Shown: positions 1 to 5,660, numbered from the stretch's first letter. The stretch is 9,033 nucleotides of DNA from an uncultured Blautia sp. (GCA_900541345.1 UQJE01000095.1:1-9033); one strand, 5' to 3'. Numbers and translations: made by a program. The notes: generated by a model not told the origin, from the letters alone.

Positions 1-376
1 GAAAAAGAACAAGTCCGCAAGTGATCAAAGTAGGAATCAGGCTTGCCAGAAGAGTATTTTCTCTTGGCACATCTGACACAAGAGGAGAAATATCTTTTTC
101 CCTCAAAAGCTCTTCCACCTCTTTTACATCTGTCACATAAAACCGTTTCTGTCCCTCTCCTGAAATATTCACTGTCACAGCACCTGTAGGAACTTCCTTG
201 TTAGGCTGTATTCTGGCGTCTGTCACCTTACCTTCGTCCAATGCCTTTTCTAGCTGTGCCATTGTATAATTGCTCTGGGAATCTCTCTGACTGTCCAGAA
301 ACAGATACCCACATATCAGCATTACAATCAGCATCACATAGAATCCTATATGTGGCTTTCTTTCCTCATAAAACAC
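1..376 (-). CDS. ftsH: ATP-dependent zinc metalloprotease FtsH, N-terminal part (runs off the left edge)
   Basis: FtsH is a membrane-anchored AAA+ protease that degrades membrane and short-lived cytosolic proteins. I translated this frame by hand because it is open at the window edge; about 125 N-terminal residues are present. Residues 10-27 (IGFYVMLIVMLICGYLFL) form the first membrane segment. An FtsH_ext-type extracytoplasmic domain follows, and the start of the second membrane segment (ENTLLASLIPTLITCGLVLF) lies at the edge. The AAA+ and HExxH protease domains would lie outside the window. The start is taken as GTG at 376, since AAAGGAG at 393-387 lies 10 bases upstream and overlaps the hpt stop. 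The first in-frame ATG would cut into the membrane segment. Identity rests on topology plus position directly after tilS-hpt, as in B. subtilis. In B. subtilis FtsH acts in sporulation and is reported to degrade SpoIIE, whose gene is nearby here. Confidence 0.85.
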   Translation of the reverse strand, partial: MFYEERKPHIGFYVMLIVMLICGYLFLDSQRDSQSNYTMAQLEKALDEGKVTDARIQPNKEVPTGAVTVNISGEGQKRFYVTDVKEVEELLREKDISPLVSDVPRENTLLASLIPTLITCGLVLF

Positions 377-392
377 GGAATTAAATCTCCTT

Positions 393-923
393 TCACTCTG
401 CCCCCAGCTCTACTACTCCAATATATGGGAGATTTCTGTATTTCTGTGCATAATCAAGTCCGTATCCTACTACAAATTCATCAGGAATTTCAAAGCAGCA
501 ATAATCCACATCTACTTCTGCCACTCTGCGGTCCGGCTTGTCCAGAAGTGTACACAGATGTACACTGTGGGGATTTCTGTTTTTAAGAATCTTAAGAAGA
601 TAGCTTAACGTTCTTCCTGAATCAATAATATCTTCTACAACAAGTACCTCTTTTCCTTCCAGTGGCTGATCAAGATCTTTTACGATTTTAACCACACCGC
701 TTGACTTTGTGTCGTCCCCGTAACTGGATACAGACATAAAATCGAGAGATACCGGAACAGTAATTCTTTTTGCAAGCTCGCACATAAAGAATACACCGCC
801 CTTCAATACGCAGATCATATGGATTTCCTTTCCTGCGTAATCTTTGTTGATCTGATCTGCTATCTCCTGGATTCTTGCATCTACTTCTTTTTCACTGATC
901 AGTACGTTTACTTTTTCACTCAT
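393..923 (-). CDS. hpt: Hypoxanthine phosphoribosyltransferase
   Basis: This cytosolic purine salvage enzyme transfers phosphoribose from PRPP to hypoxanthine, and usually guanine, giving IMP or GMP. The product is 176 residues, normal for the family. The PRPP-binding signature VEDIIDSGRT is at residues 96-105. LKGGVFF near residue 40 is the pyrophosphate loop, SSYGDDTKSSG near 66-76 is the flexible active-site loop, and VGYGLDYAQKYRNLPYIG near 152-169 is the base-binding C-terminal hood. Two start codons lie close together. ATG at 923 is preferred to ATG at 929 because GGAGGA at 936-931 sits about 7 bases before 923 but only 1 base before 929. The gene overlaps the end of tilS by 8 bases, and its ribosome binding site is encoded by the last tilS codons, so the two are probably translationally coupled. 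In several Firmicutes TilS and Hpt interact and regulate ftsH; that is family knowledge and cannot be seen here. Confidence 0.96.
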   Translation of the reverse strand: MSEKVNVLISEKEVDARIQEIADQINKDYAGKEIHMICVLKGGVFFMCELAKRITVPVSLDFMSVSSYGDDTKSSGVVKIVKDLDQPLEGKEVLVVEDIIDSGRTLSYLLKILKNRNPHSVHLCTLLDKPDRRVAEVDVDYCCFEIPDEFVVGYGLDYAQKYRNLPYIGVVELGAE

Positions 924-2307
924 GTACATTTCCTCCTTTGTATTTTAATTCCAGTACCCGCCTTGTGGCGGCAGTGATTTTGTACCTTTCATTTATTCTT
1001 CCTCCTGCAATCCAGAGAATCTCTTTCCCGTCTGCGACAAGAGGAATCAAATCCCGCTCCTCCCCCGGAATCTTATCGTCTATCATAACTCTGGCAAGCT
1101 TTTTCTTACTTCCTTCCCTGTTGATAATAAGATAATCTCCCGGCTGCCTGGTGCGGATATACAGCTTATTTTTTATTTTATCATAATCCAGCCATTTCGT
1201 ACACTTATTTTCTTCAATCTTCTGTTTCTCATACAAAAATATTTTTGTATCAAAGTGTCCGTATGCACAGGAAAGTTCTCCCGGAATGGGAAGCTCTTTT
1301 ATTTCACTTTCATTCCCCTTCTCTTTTGATGTTTTTTTCAGAATGACTCCTCCATATGTTCGAAGAGCAGAAAGTCCATAAGGAAGGGAAATCTGCTTTC
1401 CTGTATCCATAGAAAAAAGAGAAAGCAGCATTTGCACGTGAAAAGCTGTAAAGTCTTTACAGCTTCCGGAAAGTATTTCCATGGCTTCCATCACTGCATA
1501 CTTCTGAATCAGAGTCTCCTGTTCCGAAAACAGGTTCTCAAAAAAAATACCGTCTTCCGTTATTTTAGAACACGCTAAAAGCTTATGCCCTTCTTTTCGA
1601 AAATATTCGTCTGCCTCTCCGAGAAACGCAGAAGCTGCTGCCATATGCGCCACTGCCTTATGATTGATTTCCTGTTCCATAAGCGGAAGAATATGGTGAC
1701 GAATTCTGTTTCTTGTATATTCATCGGAAAGATTACTGCTGTCCAAAATACTGGGAATATTCTCTTCTTTCAGATAATGGACAATTTCCTTCTTTTCCAG
1801 ACAAATAACAGGGCGGATAATCTCTCCGTCTGCCGGGCGCATGGTGGAAAGCCCTCGTATGCCTGTCCCTCTTGCAAGATTGTGAAGCATCGTCTCTGCA
1901 AGGTCATTCTTATTGTGAGCAAGGGCTATTTTTGTATTTTTATCGGAAAGCCCAAGCCTCTTTTTTTCCAGAGCAAAGGCTTCCCTCCGCACCATGCGTC
2001 CCGCCTCCTCAAGCCCTACTTTCCACTTCTTCGAGAGAGCCGGAACAGGATATGTATAAATCCTGCAGGGAACTTCCCATTTTCTGCACATTTCTTCCAC
2101 AAATACGCAGTCTCTGTCCGCTTCGCTCTCCCTGATCTGATGATGAATATGAACTGCCTGAAGCGTAAAATTCTTTTTTTTCCGAAAACGTCTCAATATA
2201 TCCAGCATTGCCATAGAATCTCCGCCTCCGGACACACCTGCCAGAACGGTATCTCCCGGCTGTATCATATGATTTTCTTCGATGAAATTTTCTACAAATC
2301 TGTACAT
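916..2307 (-). CDS. tilS: tRNA(Ile)-lysidine synthase
   Basis: TilS uses ATP and lysine to convert C34 of the tRNA-Ile CAU anticodon to lysidine, so that it reads AUA. It is essential in most bacteria. The product is 463 residues. The PP-loop ATP pyrophosphatase motif SGGGDS is at residues 26-31. HIHHQIRESEADRD near 53-66 and ALAHNKNDLAETMLHNLARG near 128-147 are the conserved catalytic-domain blocks. SNLSDEYTRNRIRH near 191-204 is the family signature for tRNA handling. The C-terminal TilS_C domain begins at about TRQPGDYLI. The start is ATG at 2307, with AGGAG close upstream; an in-frame TTG at 2340 lies inside the end of spoIIE and has no ribosome binding site. The gene starts 7 bases after the spoIIE stop. 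I see no clear vegetative promoter in that gap, so its promoter is probably inside spoIIE or further upstream. Confidence 0.96.
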   Translation of the reverse strand: MYRFVENFIEENHMIQPGDTVLAGVSGGGDSMAMLDILRRFRKKKNFTLQAVHIHHQIRESEADRDCVFVEEMCRKWEVPCRIYTYPVPALSKKWKVGLEEAGRMVRREAFALEKKRLGLSDKNTKIALAHNKNDLAETMLHNLARGTGIRGLSTMRPADGEIIRPVICLEKKEIVHYLKEENIPSILDSSNLSDEYTRNRIRHHILPLMEQEINHKAVAHMAAASAFLGEADEYFRKEGHKLLACSKITEDGIFFENLFSEQETLIQKYAVMEAMEILSGSCKDFTAFHVQMLLSLFSMDTGKQISLPYGLSALRTYGGVILKKTSKEKGNESEIKELPIPGELSCAYGHFDTKIFLYEKQKIEENKCTKWLDYDKIKNKLYIRTRQPGDYLIINREGSKKKLARVMIDDKIPGEERDLIPLVADGKEILWIAGGRINERYKITAATRRVLELKYKGGNVHE

Positions 2308-2314
2308 ATATCTC

Positions 2315-3040
2315 CTATTTTTTCCACATTCCCGCAACAAGAACCGTCATGTCGTCCCTTGCCCGGTAATCGCTGTATCCCAGAACTCTCTCCAGAATTC
2401 CTCGGCTGATTTCCTTTGGAGAGTCCTCCTTTATGTCCATAATAATCTCTTTCATTGTCTCCTCTTCCCGTTCCAGAGGAAGTGCATCCAGAACTCCATC
2501 CGTCATCATAATAAGATAATCTCCATGATAAAGCTTTCTGGAAGCCGTGTCAAAATCAATCTGCTGTACAAGCCCTGCCGCAAGACTTTCGGAAGTGATT
2601 GCTTCCACCCAGTGATCCCGTTTGATAAAGGTGGACGACGCTCCCGCCTTTAAAAAGCTGCAGATTCCCGTATACAAATCTACCGCACAAATATCCACGG
2701 TAGAGAACATTCCATCCTGGCGTTTTAAAACAAGAGCAGAATTTACCATTTTTGCCGCTGTTTCCTGAGAAAATCCACTGTCAAGGAACTGTTCCAGGAG
2801 TTCTACCACACTCTCGCTTTCCCGACACGCCTCCATTCCTGAGCCCATACCGTCAGAAAGGCACATGACAAATCTTCCGCCGTCTTCCTGTCTGCACACG
2901 TAATTGTCTCCGGAAACCTTTTCTTTTTCCTTTGTAAGACGAGAAACACCGTACATCATCTGATAGCTTACATCCTCCACAAAATGAATCGTATGGTATT
3001 CACCATTTACAATGCATCGACTTCCTGTCTCCGGAGTCAT
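2315..3040 (-). CDS. spoIIE: SpoIIE C-terminal PP2C-type serine phosphatase part (separated by an in-frame TGA)
   Basis: SpoIIE dephosphorylates the anti-anti-sigma factor SpoIIAA, which releases sigma-F in the forespore. This 241-codon segment holds the complete PP2C phosphatase domain. FVMCLSDGMGSG near residues 57-68 and MMTDGVLDA near 179-187 carry metal-binding aspartates, and ARDDMTVLVAG near 227-237 is the closing motif. VEDVSYQMMYGVSRLTKEKE leads into SGDNY, which is typical of clostridial SpoIIE. It is in the same frame as the regulatory segment upstream. Only a TGA at 3049-3047 and two codons (Cys-Pro) separate them, so one base change would give a 497-residue protein. The ATG at 3040 has no recognisable ribosome binding site; if translated separately it would depend on reinitiation after the TGA six bases upstream. 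Alternatives are a nonsense mutation, a sequence error, or a real two-piece SpoIIE. Confidence 0.9.
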   Translation of the reverse strand: MTPETGSRCIVNGEYHTIHFVEDVSYQMMYGVSRLTKEKEKVSGDNYVCRQEDGGRFVMCLSDGMGSGMEACRESESVVELLEQFLDSGFSQETAAKMVNSALVLKRQDGMFSTVDICAVDLYTGICSFLKAGASSTFIKRDHWVEAITSESLAAGLVQQIDFDTASRKLYHGDYLIMMTDGVLDALPLEREEETMKEIIMDIKEDSPKEISRGILERVLGYSDYRARDDMTVLVAGMWKK

Positions 3041-3046
3041 GGGACA

Positions 3047-3808
3047 TCAACACACTTCTGATAAGATCTGCGCAGTCTCCCACATGGAAATACACTGCCC
3101 GCTTCTCGCCCGCATATTAAGAAAAACCTGACGCCTTCCCTCTACCTTATCCATCACCCATACCTGCTTTAGCAGAATATGTTTCTTTCTAAGGGCCTTT
3201 TTCAGATCTTCTGTAAACTGGGGCGTCCCACCTGAAATATCGTATAAATCTTCTGCTACCATTTCCATGATCCGTGAAATTTCCGAAAGCTGCTGTGCAA
3301 CTGCAAGACGGTTGTCAATCATGCGATTGTCCCATATAAGATTCTGCTTTTCTCTGTAAAAGCTCTCCTGAACTACCTGAATGTAGGGAAGCGGACGACT
3401 GCATACACCGGACCATTCTCCCCTTATCCGGCGCAGTTCCTCCTCATCTCCTTCTTCCATTGTGCGAATTAGCGCCTCCGTGCCTCTTAGCATCTCCGAA
3501 GCATTCTCTCCCCAGCAAAGTTCCCTCTGATAGCATTTTCCACATACTTGTTCTCCTGCATCTTCCAGGATTTTCTGTATCTGCCCGCTGCTCAAATAAT
3601 CCTTCCTGTAGGGCATTCCGTAAAAAGTATCCGCCAGCTTCTGAAAAGAAACAGCATATCGCTGCACTTTTTCTTTCTGGGGATGGTTTTCCGTAAAAAG
3701 CGGTATTTCCTCTGTTTTCATTTTTCTTCCTGATAAAATAGTTTTTGCCATGTCCCGGAAAATCAGCAGTATACTGATCACGAGCATGGCAACTATCCAT
3801 TCCTGCAT
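3047..3808 (-). CDS. spoIIE: SpoIIE N-terminal part: one membrane segment plus regulatory domain, ending at an in-frame TGA
   Basis: These 253 residues match the non-catalytic part of SpoIIE, which in B. subtilis links the membrane anchor to the phosphatase and mediates assembly at the polar septum. Residues 4-17 (WIVAMLVISILLIF) are the only hydrophobic span. B. subtilis SpoIIE (about 827 residues) has ten. The regulatory domain includes YAVSFQKLADTF near 51-62, a cysteine cluster C-x2-C-x5-C-W at 89-99 and a helical stretch IWDNRMIDNRLAVAQQLSEI. The start is ATG at 3808 because GGGGGAGGGAG lies immediately upstream. An in-frame TTG at 3877 falls inside the -35 element of the likely promoter. 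The frame ends ...LSEVC then TGA, where many clostridial homologues, from memory, have glycine; GGA to TGA is a single change. No ORF upstream could supply the missing membrane segments, because divIC ends at 3932. Confidence 0.88.
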   Translation of the reverse strand: MQEWIVAMLVISILLIFRDMAKTILSGRKMKTEEIPLFTENHPQKEKVQRYAVSFQKLADTFYGMPYRKDYLSSGQIQKILEDAGEQVCGKCYQRELCWGENASEMLRGTEALIRTMEEGDEEELRRIRGEWSGVCSRPLPYIQVVQESFYREKQNLIWDNRMIDNRLAVAQQLSEISRIMEMVAEDLYDISGGTPQFTEDLKKALRKKHILLKQVWVMDKVEGRRQVFLNMRARSGQCISMWETAQILSEVC

Positions 3809-3844
3809 ATACTCCCTCCCCCTTTTATGTCTCACTAAATGGGT

Positions 3845-3912
3845 ATTATAAGGGATATGTGTTAAAATATCTGTCAAAGGAAGACGAAAACATCACAGAA
3901 TCGTTCGTCAAA
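3845..3912 (-). promoter_or_regulatory. Candidate Spo0A-activated sigma-A promoter of spoIIE
   Basis: A perfect TTGACA at 3877-3872 and a perfect TATAAT at 3850-3845 are separated by 21 bases, too long for ordinary sigma-A promoters. B. subtilis spoIIE and spoIIG promoters share this 21-22 bp spacing and need phosphorylated Spo0A. Upstream, TGACGAA at 3910-3904 matches the 0A-box TGNCGAA. A second, inverted near-match (AGACGAA on the plus strand, 3882-3888) abuts the -35. The predicted transcript start near 3838 gives a leader of about 30 bases before the spoIIE ATG at 3808. Confidence 0.7.
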
Positions 3913-3931
3913 TTCCGCTGTTTTTCTTGGG

Positions 3932-4246
3932 TTATTTTTCTTCTTCGAATACAATCTCATTCTCTTTTACAAGGCCGAGCTTCTCTCTTGCGATTTCTTC
4001 TGCATACTCATCTGTCTGCATATGCTTTTTTAATCCGTCAATCTCTTCTGTCCTGTCCTTCTCTGCCTGAATCTGTTCCTCAAGAGATGCTGCTTTTGTA
4101 CTGTAAACATCAAGACGCCCTTTTAATGTATTGCTCTGTATTACCAGTCCCACAAGCAGGACAAAAACAATAAGGGCAATAGCAACCATGCCAAGCTGAT
4201 TATATCCGATTCTTCTTTGATTTCTTTTTTTCCTGCTTTTTTTCAA
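3932..4246 (-). CDS. divIC: Septum formation initiator DivIC/FtsB family
   Basis: This is a small bitopic division protein that joins the FtsL-DivIB/FtsQ subcomplex at the septum. The product is 104 residues with the usual layout. A very basic cytoplasmic tail (residues 1-15) precedes one membrane segment at about 20-38 (MVAIALIVFVLLVGLVIQS). A predicted coiled coil spans about 45-75, and the extracytoplasmic C-terminus has the family-like DEYAEEIAREKLGLVKENE at about 79-97. The start is TTG at 4246: GGAG lies just upstream, an in-frame TGA sits at 4267-4265 with no other start between, and the first ATG would remove the basic tail. The gene overlaps the 3' end of yabQ by 47 bases in another frame. 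It must be needed outside sporulation, so read-through from rqcP or further upstream is expected in addition to the sigma-E promoter before yabP. Confidence 0.9.
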   Translation of the reverse strand: MKKSRKKRNQRRIGYNQLGMVAIALIVFVLLVGLVIQSNTLKGRLDVYSTKAASLEEQIQAEKDRTEEIDGLKKHMQTDEYAEEIAREKLGLVKENEIVFEEEK

Positions 4247-4658
4247 TTTGCTCCAACCTCTTACTCAGGGTATTGTTTTTCAAAAAAATTTTACACCTTT
4301 TTACAGGAAATAGCAACCTTTTTACTGTCTTTTTCATGAGAAAAACCGGAAACTCCAGGATTTTTATAAAAACCGACACAAACACAGGACTGAGCGTGAC
4401 TCTGCAAAGACAAAATCCCAGAGCACTTCCCAGAAAAAGAAAATTTCTGAGCTTTCCTTCATTTCCCCTGTATATTCCCGCAAACAGGGTAAAGCCTGCG
4501 AAAATCCAGAAAAGAATATCTTCCGCTGCTACCACCCATCTGAAGTGTGGAATCACATTACGAAGAACAACCAGAATATCATAGCAGAGAAGCAGCGCCC
4601 CTCCCACACAGGCTGCCTGAAAAAAAAGAAGGACCTCTCTGTTTATATACGTGCTCAC
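4200..4658 (-). CDS. yabQ: Spore cortex biosynthesis protein YabQ
   Basis: YabQ is a mother-cell integral membrane protein needed for spore cortex formation in B. subtilis; its biochemical role is unknown. The product is 152 residues, with about four hydrophobic segments near residues 8-31, 41-62, 70-88 and 89-106. A lysine-rich C-terminal tail (KKQEKKKSKKNRI) follows. The N-terminus resembles the family in starting a few residues before the first membrane helix and having a conserved-looking CYDILVVLRN segment. The start is GTG at 4658, two bases after the yabP stop. The ribosome binding site is weak, so translation is probably coupled to yabP. The last 47 bases also encode the start of divIC. 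Identification rests on topology plus its place between yabP and divIC. Confidence 0.88.
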   Translation of the reverse strand: MSTYINREVLLFFQAACVGGALLLCYDILVVLRNVIPHFRWVVAAEDILFWIFAGFTLFAGIYRGNEGKLRNFLFLGSALGFCLCRVTLSPVFVSVFIKILEFPVFLMKKTVKRLLFPVKRCKIFLKNNTLSKRLEQIEKKQEKKKSKKNRI

Positions 4659-4660
4659 TC

Positions 4661-4942
4661 TTACCGAAACAGCCTTTTCATAAAAGATTCTGACTGTACT
4701 TTTTCTCCTTTGGAAAGATATGTCAGGCTGTCTGTCCGCCCTTCCATTGTGAGGATTCCTTCTTTCAGATCAAGAGACTGGATATGAAGACCAGACCCCT
4801 TCACTCGAAGCCTCCCCTCCTCTGTCTGAAGAAGAATCTCCTCCTCTGAAAAGGAGTCTACTTCCTTTACGCCTGTCACCCTTCCGGTCTGGCGCTTTTT
4901 AATTTCCACGGTGTGGGGAACCGCTGCTTTCTTTTCTTCCAA
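4661..4942 (-). CDS. yabP: Sporulation protein YabP
   Basis: YabP is a small soluble YabP/YqfC-family protein made in the mother cell under sigma-E. The two-gene unit with yabQ is conserved in spore formers, and the precise molecular function is not known. The product is 93 residues, the usual size. The N-terminus runs from a MEEKK-type leader into the characteristic GRVTGVKEVDSFSEEEILLQ (residues 20-39). Next comes the beta-strand pattern EGRLRVKGSGLHIQSLDLKE (42-61), and EGRTDSLTYL (67-76) marks the end of the domain. The start is TTG at 4942: an in-frame TGA lies directly before it (4945-4943), there is no later start near the N-terminus, and GAGGG is a reasonable ribosome binding site upstream. 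The sigma-E-type promoter just upstream fits the expected expression. Confidence 0.93.
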   Translation of the reverse strand: MEEKKAAVPHTVEIKKRQTGRVTGVKEVDSFSEEEILLQTEEGRLRVKGSGLHIQSLDLKEGILTMEGRTDSLTYLSKGEKVQSESFMKRLFR

Positions 4943-4977
4943 TCAACACCCTCGCTTTCCCGGCATTCCTATACGTT

Positions 4978-5006
4978 ATTGTATGAATAACATCGGGAAA
5001 ATAGAC
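4978..5006 (-). promoter_or_regulatory. Sigma-E promoter for yabP-yabQ
   Basis: CATACAAT at 4985-4978 is a full match to the sigma-E -10 consensus CATACAnT. A plausible -35 (GTCTATT at 5006-5000, matching the AT-rich sigma-E pattern only partly) lies 14 bases upstream. Transcription would start near 4971, about 28 bases before the yabP TTG. B. subtilis yabP-yabQ are known sigma-E genes, which supports the reading. Confidence 0.72.
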
Positions 5007-5011
5007 CTTTC

Positions 5012-5251
5012 TCAAAGGTAACGGTAAAGGCTCTCCACCTCTTCTTTTTTCACAGTCTCTTTTACATCCAGCACTTCCACCTTTACATTTCGGCTTCCAA
5101 ACTGGATTTCAATGATATCTCCTGCTTTTACAGACACAGATGCCTTTGCAGGCTTGTCGTTTACGAGAACTCTTCCTGCATCGCACGCCTCATTTGCCAC
5201 AGTACGTCTTTTAATCAGACGGGATACCTTTAAATACTTATCTAAACGCAT
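5012..5251 (-). CDS. rqcP: RqcP (YabO), S4-domain protein of ribosome-associated quality control
   Basis: RqcP binds obstructed 50S subunits carrying peptidyl-tRNA. It works with RqcH to add C-terminal alanine tails to stalled nascent chains, marking them for degradation. The product is 79 residues and is almost entirely an S4 RNA-binding fold. MRLDKYLKVSRLIKRRTVAN at 1-20 is the alpha-L-type RNA-binding helix pair. ACDAGRVLVNDKPAKASVSV at 22-41 and KAGDIIEIQFG at 42-52 complete the motif, followed by a short acidic/basic tail. It is close in size to B. subtilis YabO, which also sits between mazG and yabP. The ATG at 5251 has AAAAGGAG with about 8 bases spacing. It follows the hup terminator by only 16 bases, leaving no room for a separate promoter, so expression probably depends on read-through of that terminator. 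Confidence 0.95.
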   Translation of the reverse strand: MRLDKYLKVSRLIKRRTVANEACDAGRVLVNDKPAKASVSVKAGDIIEIQFGSRNVKVEVLDVKETVKKEEVESLYRYL

Positions 5252-5267
5252 ATTTTATTCTCCTTTT

Positions 5268-5298
5268 AAAAAGAAAAGGGGGAACCGCCGTTCCCCCT
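5268..5298 (-). terminator. Rho-independent terminator after hup
   Basis: A perfect 9-bp stem AGGGGGAAC / GTTCCCCCT closes a GGCG tetraloop (5298-5277) and is followed by TTTCTTTTT down to 5268. It begins 10 bases after the hup stop codon. This is the clearest terminator in the window. Confidence 0.93.
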
Positions 5299-5308
5299 GT
5301 GGTCATTC

Positions 5309-5587
5309 TTATTTACCATTTACTAAATCTTTTAAAGCTTTTCCTGCTTTAAATTTCGGAGCCTTGGAAGCTTCAATTTTCATGGTAGCACCAGTCTGAG
5401 GATTTCTTCCCTCTCTAGCAGCTCTTTCGCTTACTTCGAAAGTACCGAAGCCGACTAACTGAATTTTTCCACCGTTTTTCAGCTCCTGGGATACAACATC
5501 AACAAAAGACTTTAATACATCTTCCACATCTTTTTTAGAAAGGTTTGTGTCTTTTGCCATAGCTGCTACTAATTCTGTTTTATTCAT
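5309..5587 (-). CDS. hup: DNA-binding protein HU
   Basis: HU is the abundant histone-like dimer that bends and compacts nucleoid DNA. The product is 92 residues, standard for the family. An N-terminal helix pair (MNKTELVAAMAKDTNLSKKD and VEDVLKSFVDVVSQELKNGG) provides the dimer body. GFGTFEV at 46-52 starts the beta-saddle. GRNPQTG at 60-66 is the tip of the DNA-clamping arm, with the intercalating proline at 63. The C-terminal basic helix KAPKFKAGKALKDLVNGK ends the protein. ATG at 5587 has AGGAGG 7 bases upstream. The gene forms its own unit between a sigma-A promoter and a strong terminator, consistent with high constant expression. In B. subtilis the same interval (mazG to yabO) has no hup, so HU is an insertion relative to that order. 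Confidence 0.97.
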   Translation of the reverse strand: MNKTELVAAMAKDTNLSKKDVEDVLKSFVDVVSQELKNGGKIQLVGFGTFEVSERAAREGRNPQTGATMKIEASKAPKFKAGKALKDLVNGK

Positions 5588-5626
5588 GGTGTTTCCTCCT
5601 ATACATTAAGTTCTTTCTTGTTGTGC

Positions 5627-5650
5627 AGCGACTGTCCCTGCGACAGCGCT
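5627..5650 (-). other. Stem-loop in the hup leader
   Basis: AGCG-CTGTC at 5650-5642 can pair with GACAG-T-CGCT at 5636-5627, giving nine pairs with one bulged T around a GCAGG loop. It would lie a few bases from the predicted hup transcript 5' end and is not followed by a T-run, so it is not a terminator. A 5'-end mRNA-stabilising hairpin is the likeliest role. Confidence 0.5.
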
Positions 5651-5660
5651 ATATCATTTA

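Noticed and set aside
350..586. Plus-strand open frame of 78 codons across the hpt-ftsH junction
   Set aside because: It is antisense to the conserved C-terminus of hpt and the start of ftsH, with no supporting signals.
1585..2409. Long plus-strand open frame of 274 codons
   Set aside because: It lies antisense over tilS, whose conserved motifs are intact. The translation has no recognisable domain and no good ribosome binding site, so it is a shadow.
3041..3049. The spoIIE TGA as a selenocysteine codon (Cys-TGA-Cys) with a small hairpin about 8 bases downstream
   Set aside because: The possible stem (GACTCC with GG-A-AGTC) is short and lacks recognisable bacterial SECIS features, and SpoIIE is not a known selenoprotein. 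A glycine-to-stop change is simpler. Presence of selA, selB and selC in the genome would be needed to reopen this.
2315..3808. Stop codon reassignment (TGA read as an amino acid)
   Set aside because: hpt, tilS and the cotS-like gene in the same window all end with TGA at the expected protein length, so TGA works as a stop here.
4200..4246. The yabQ/divIC overlap as a frameshift joining the two genes
   Set aside because: Both proteins have normal family lengths and separate recognisable ends, so two overlapping genes explain it better.
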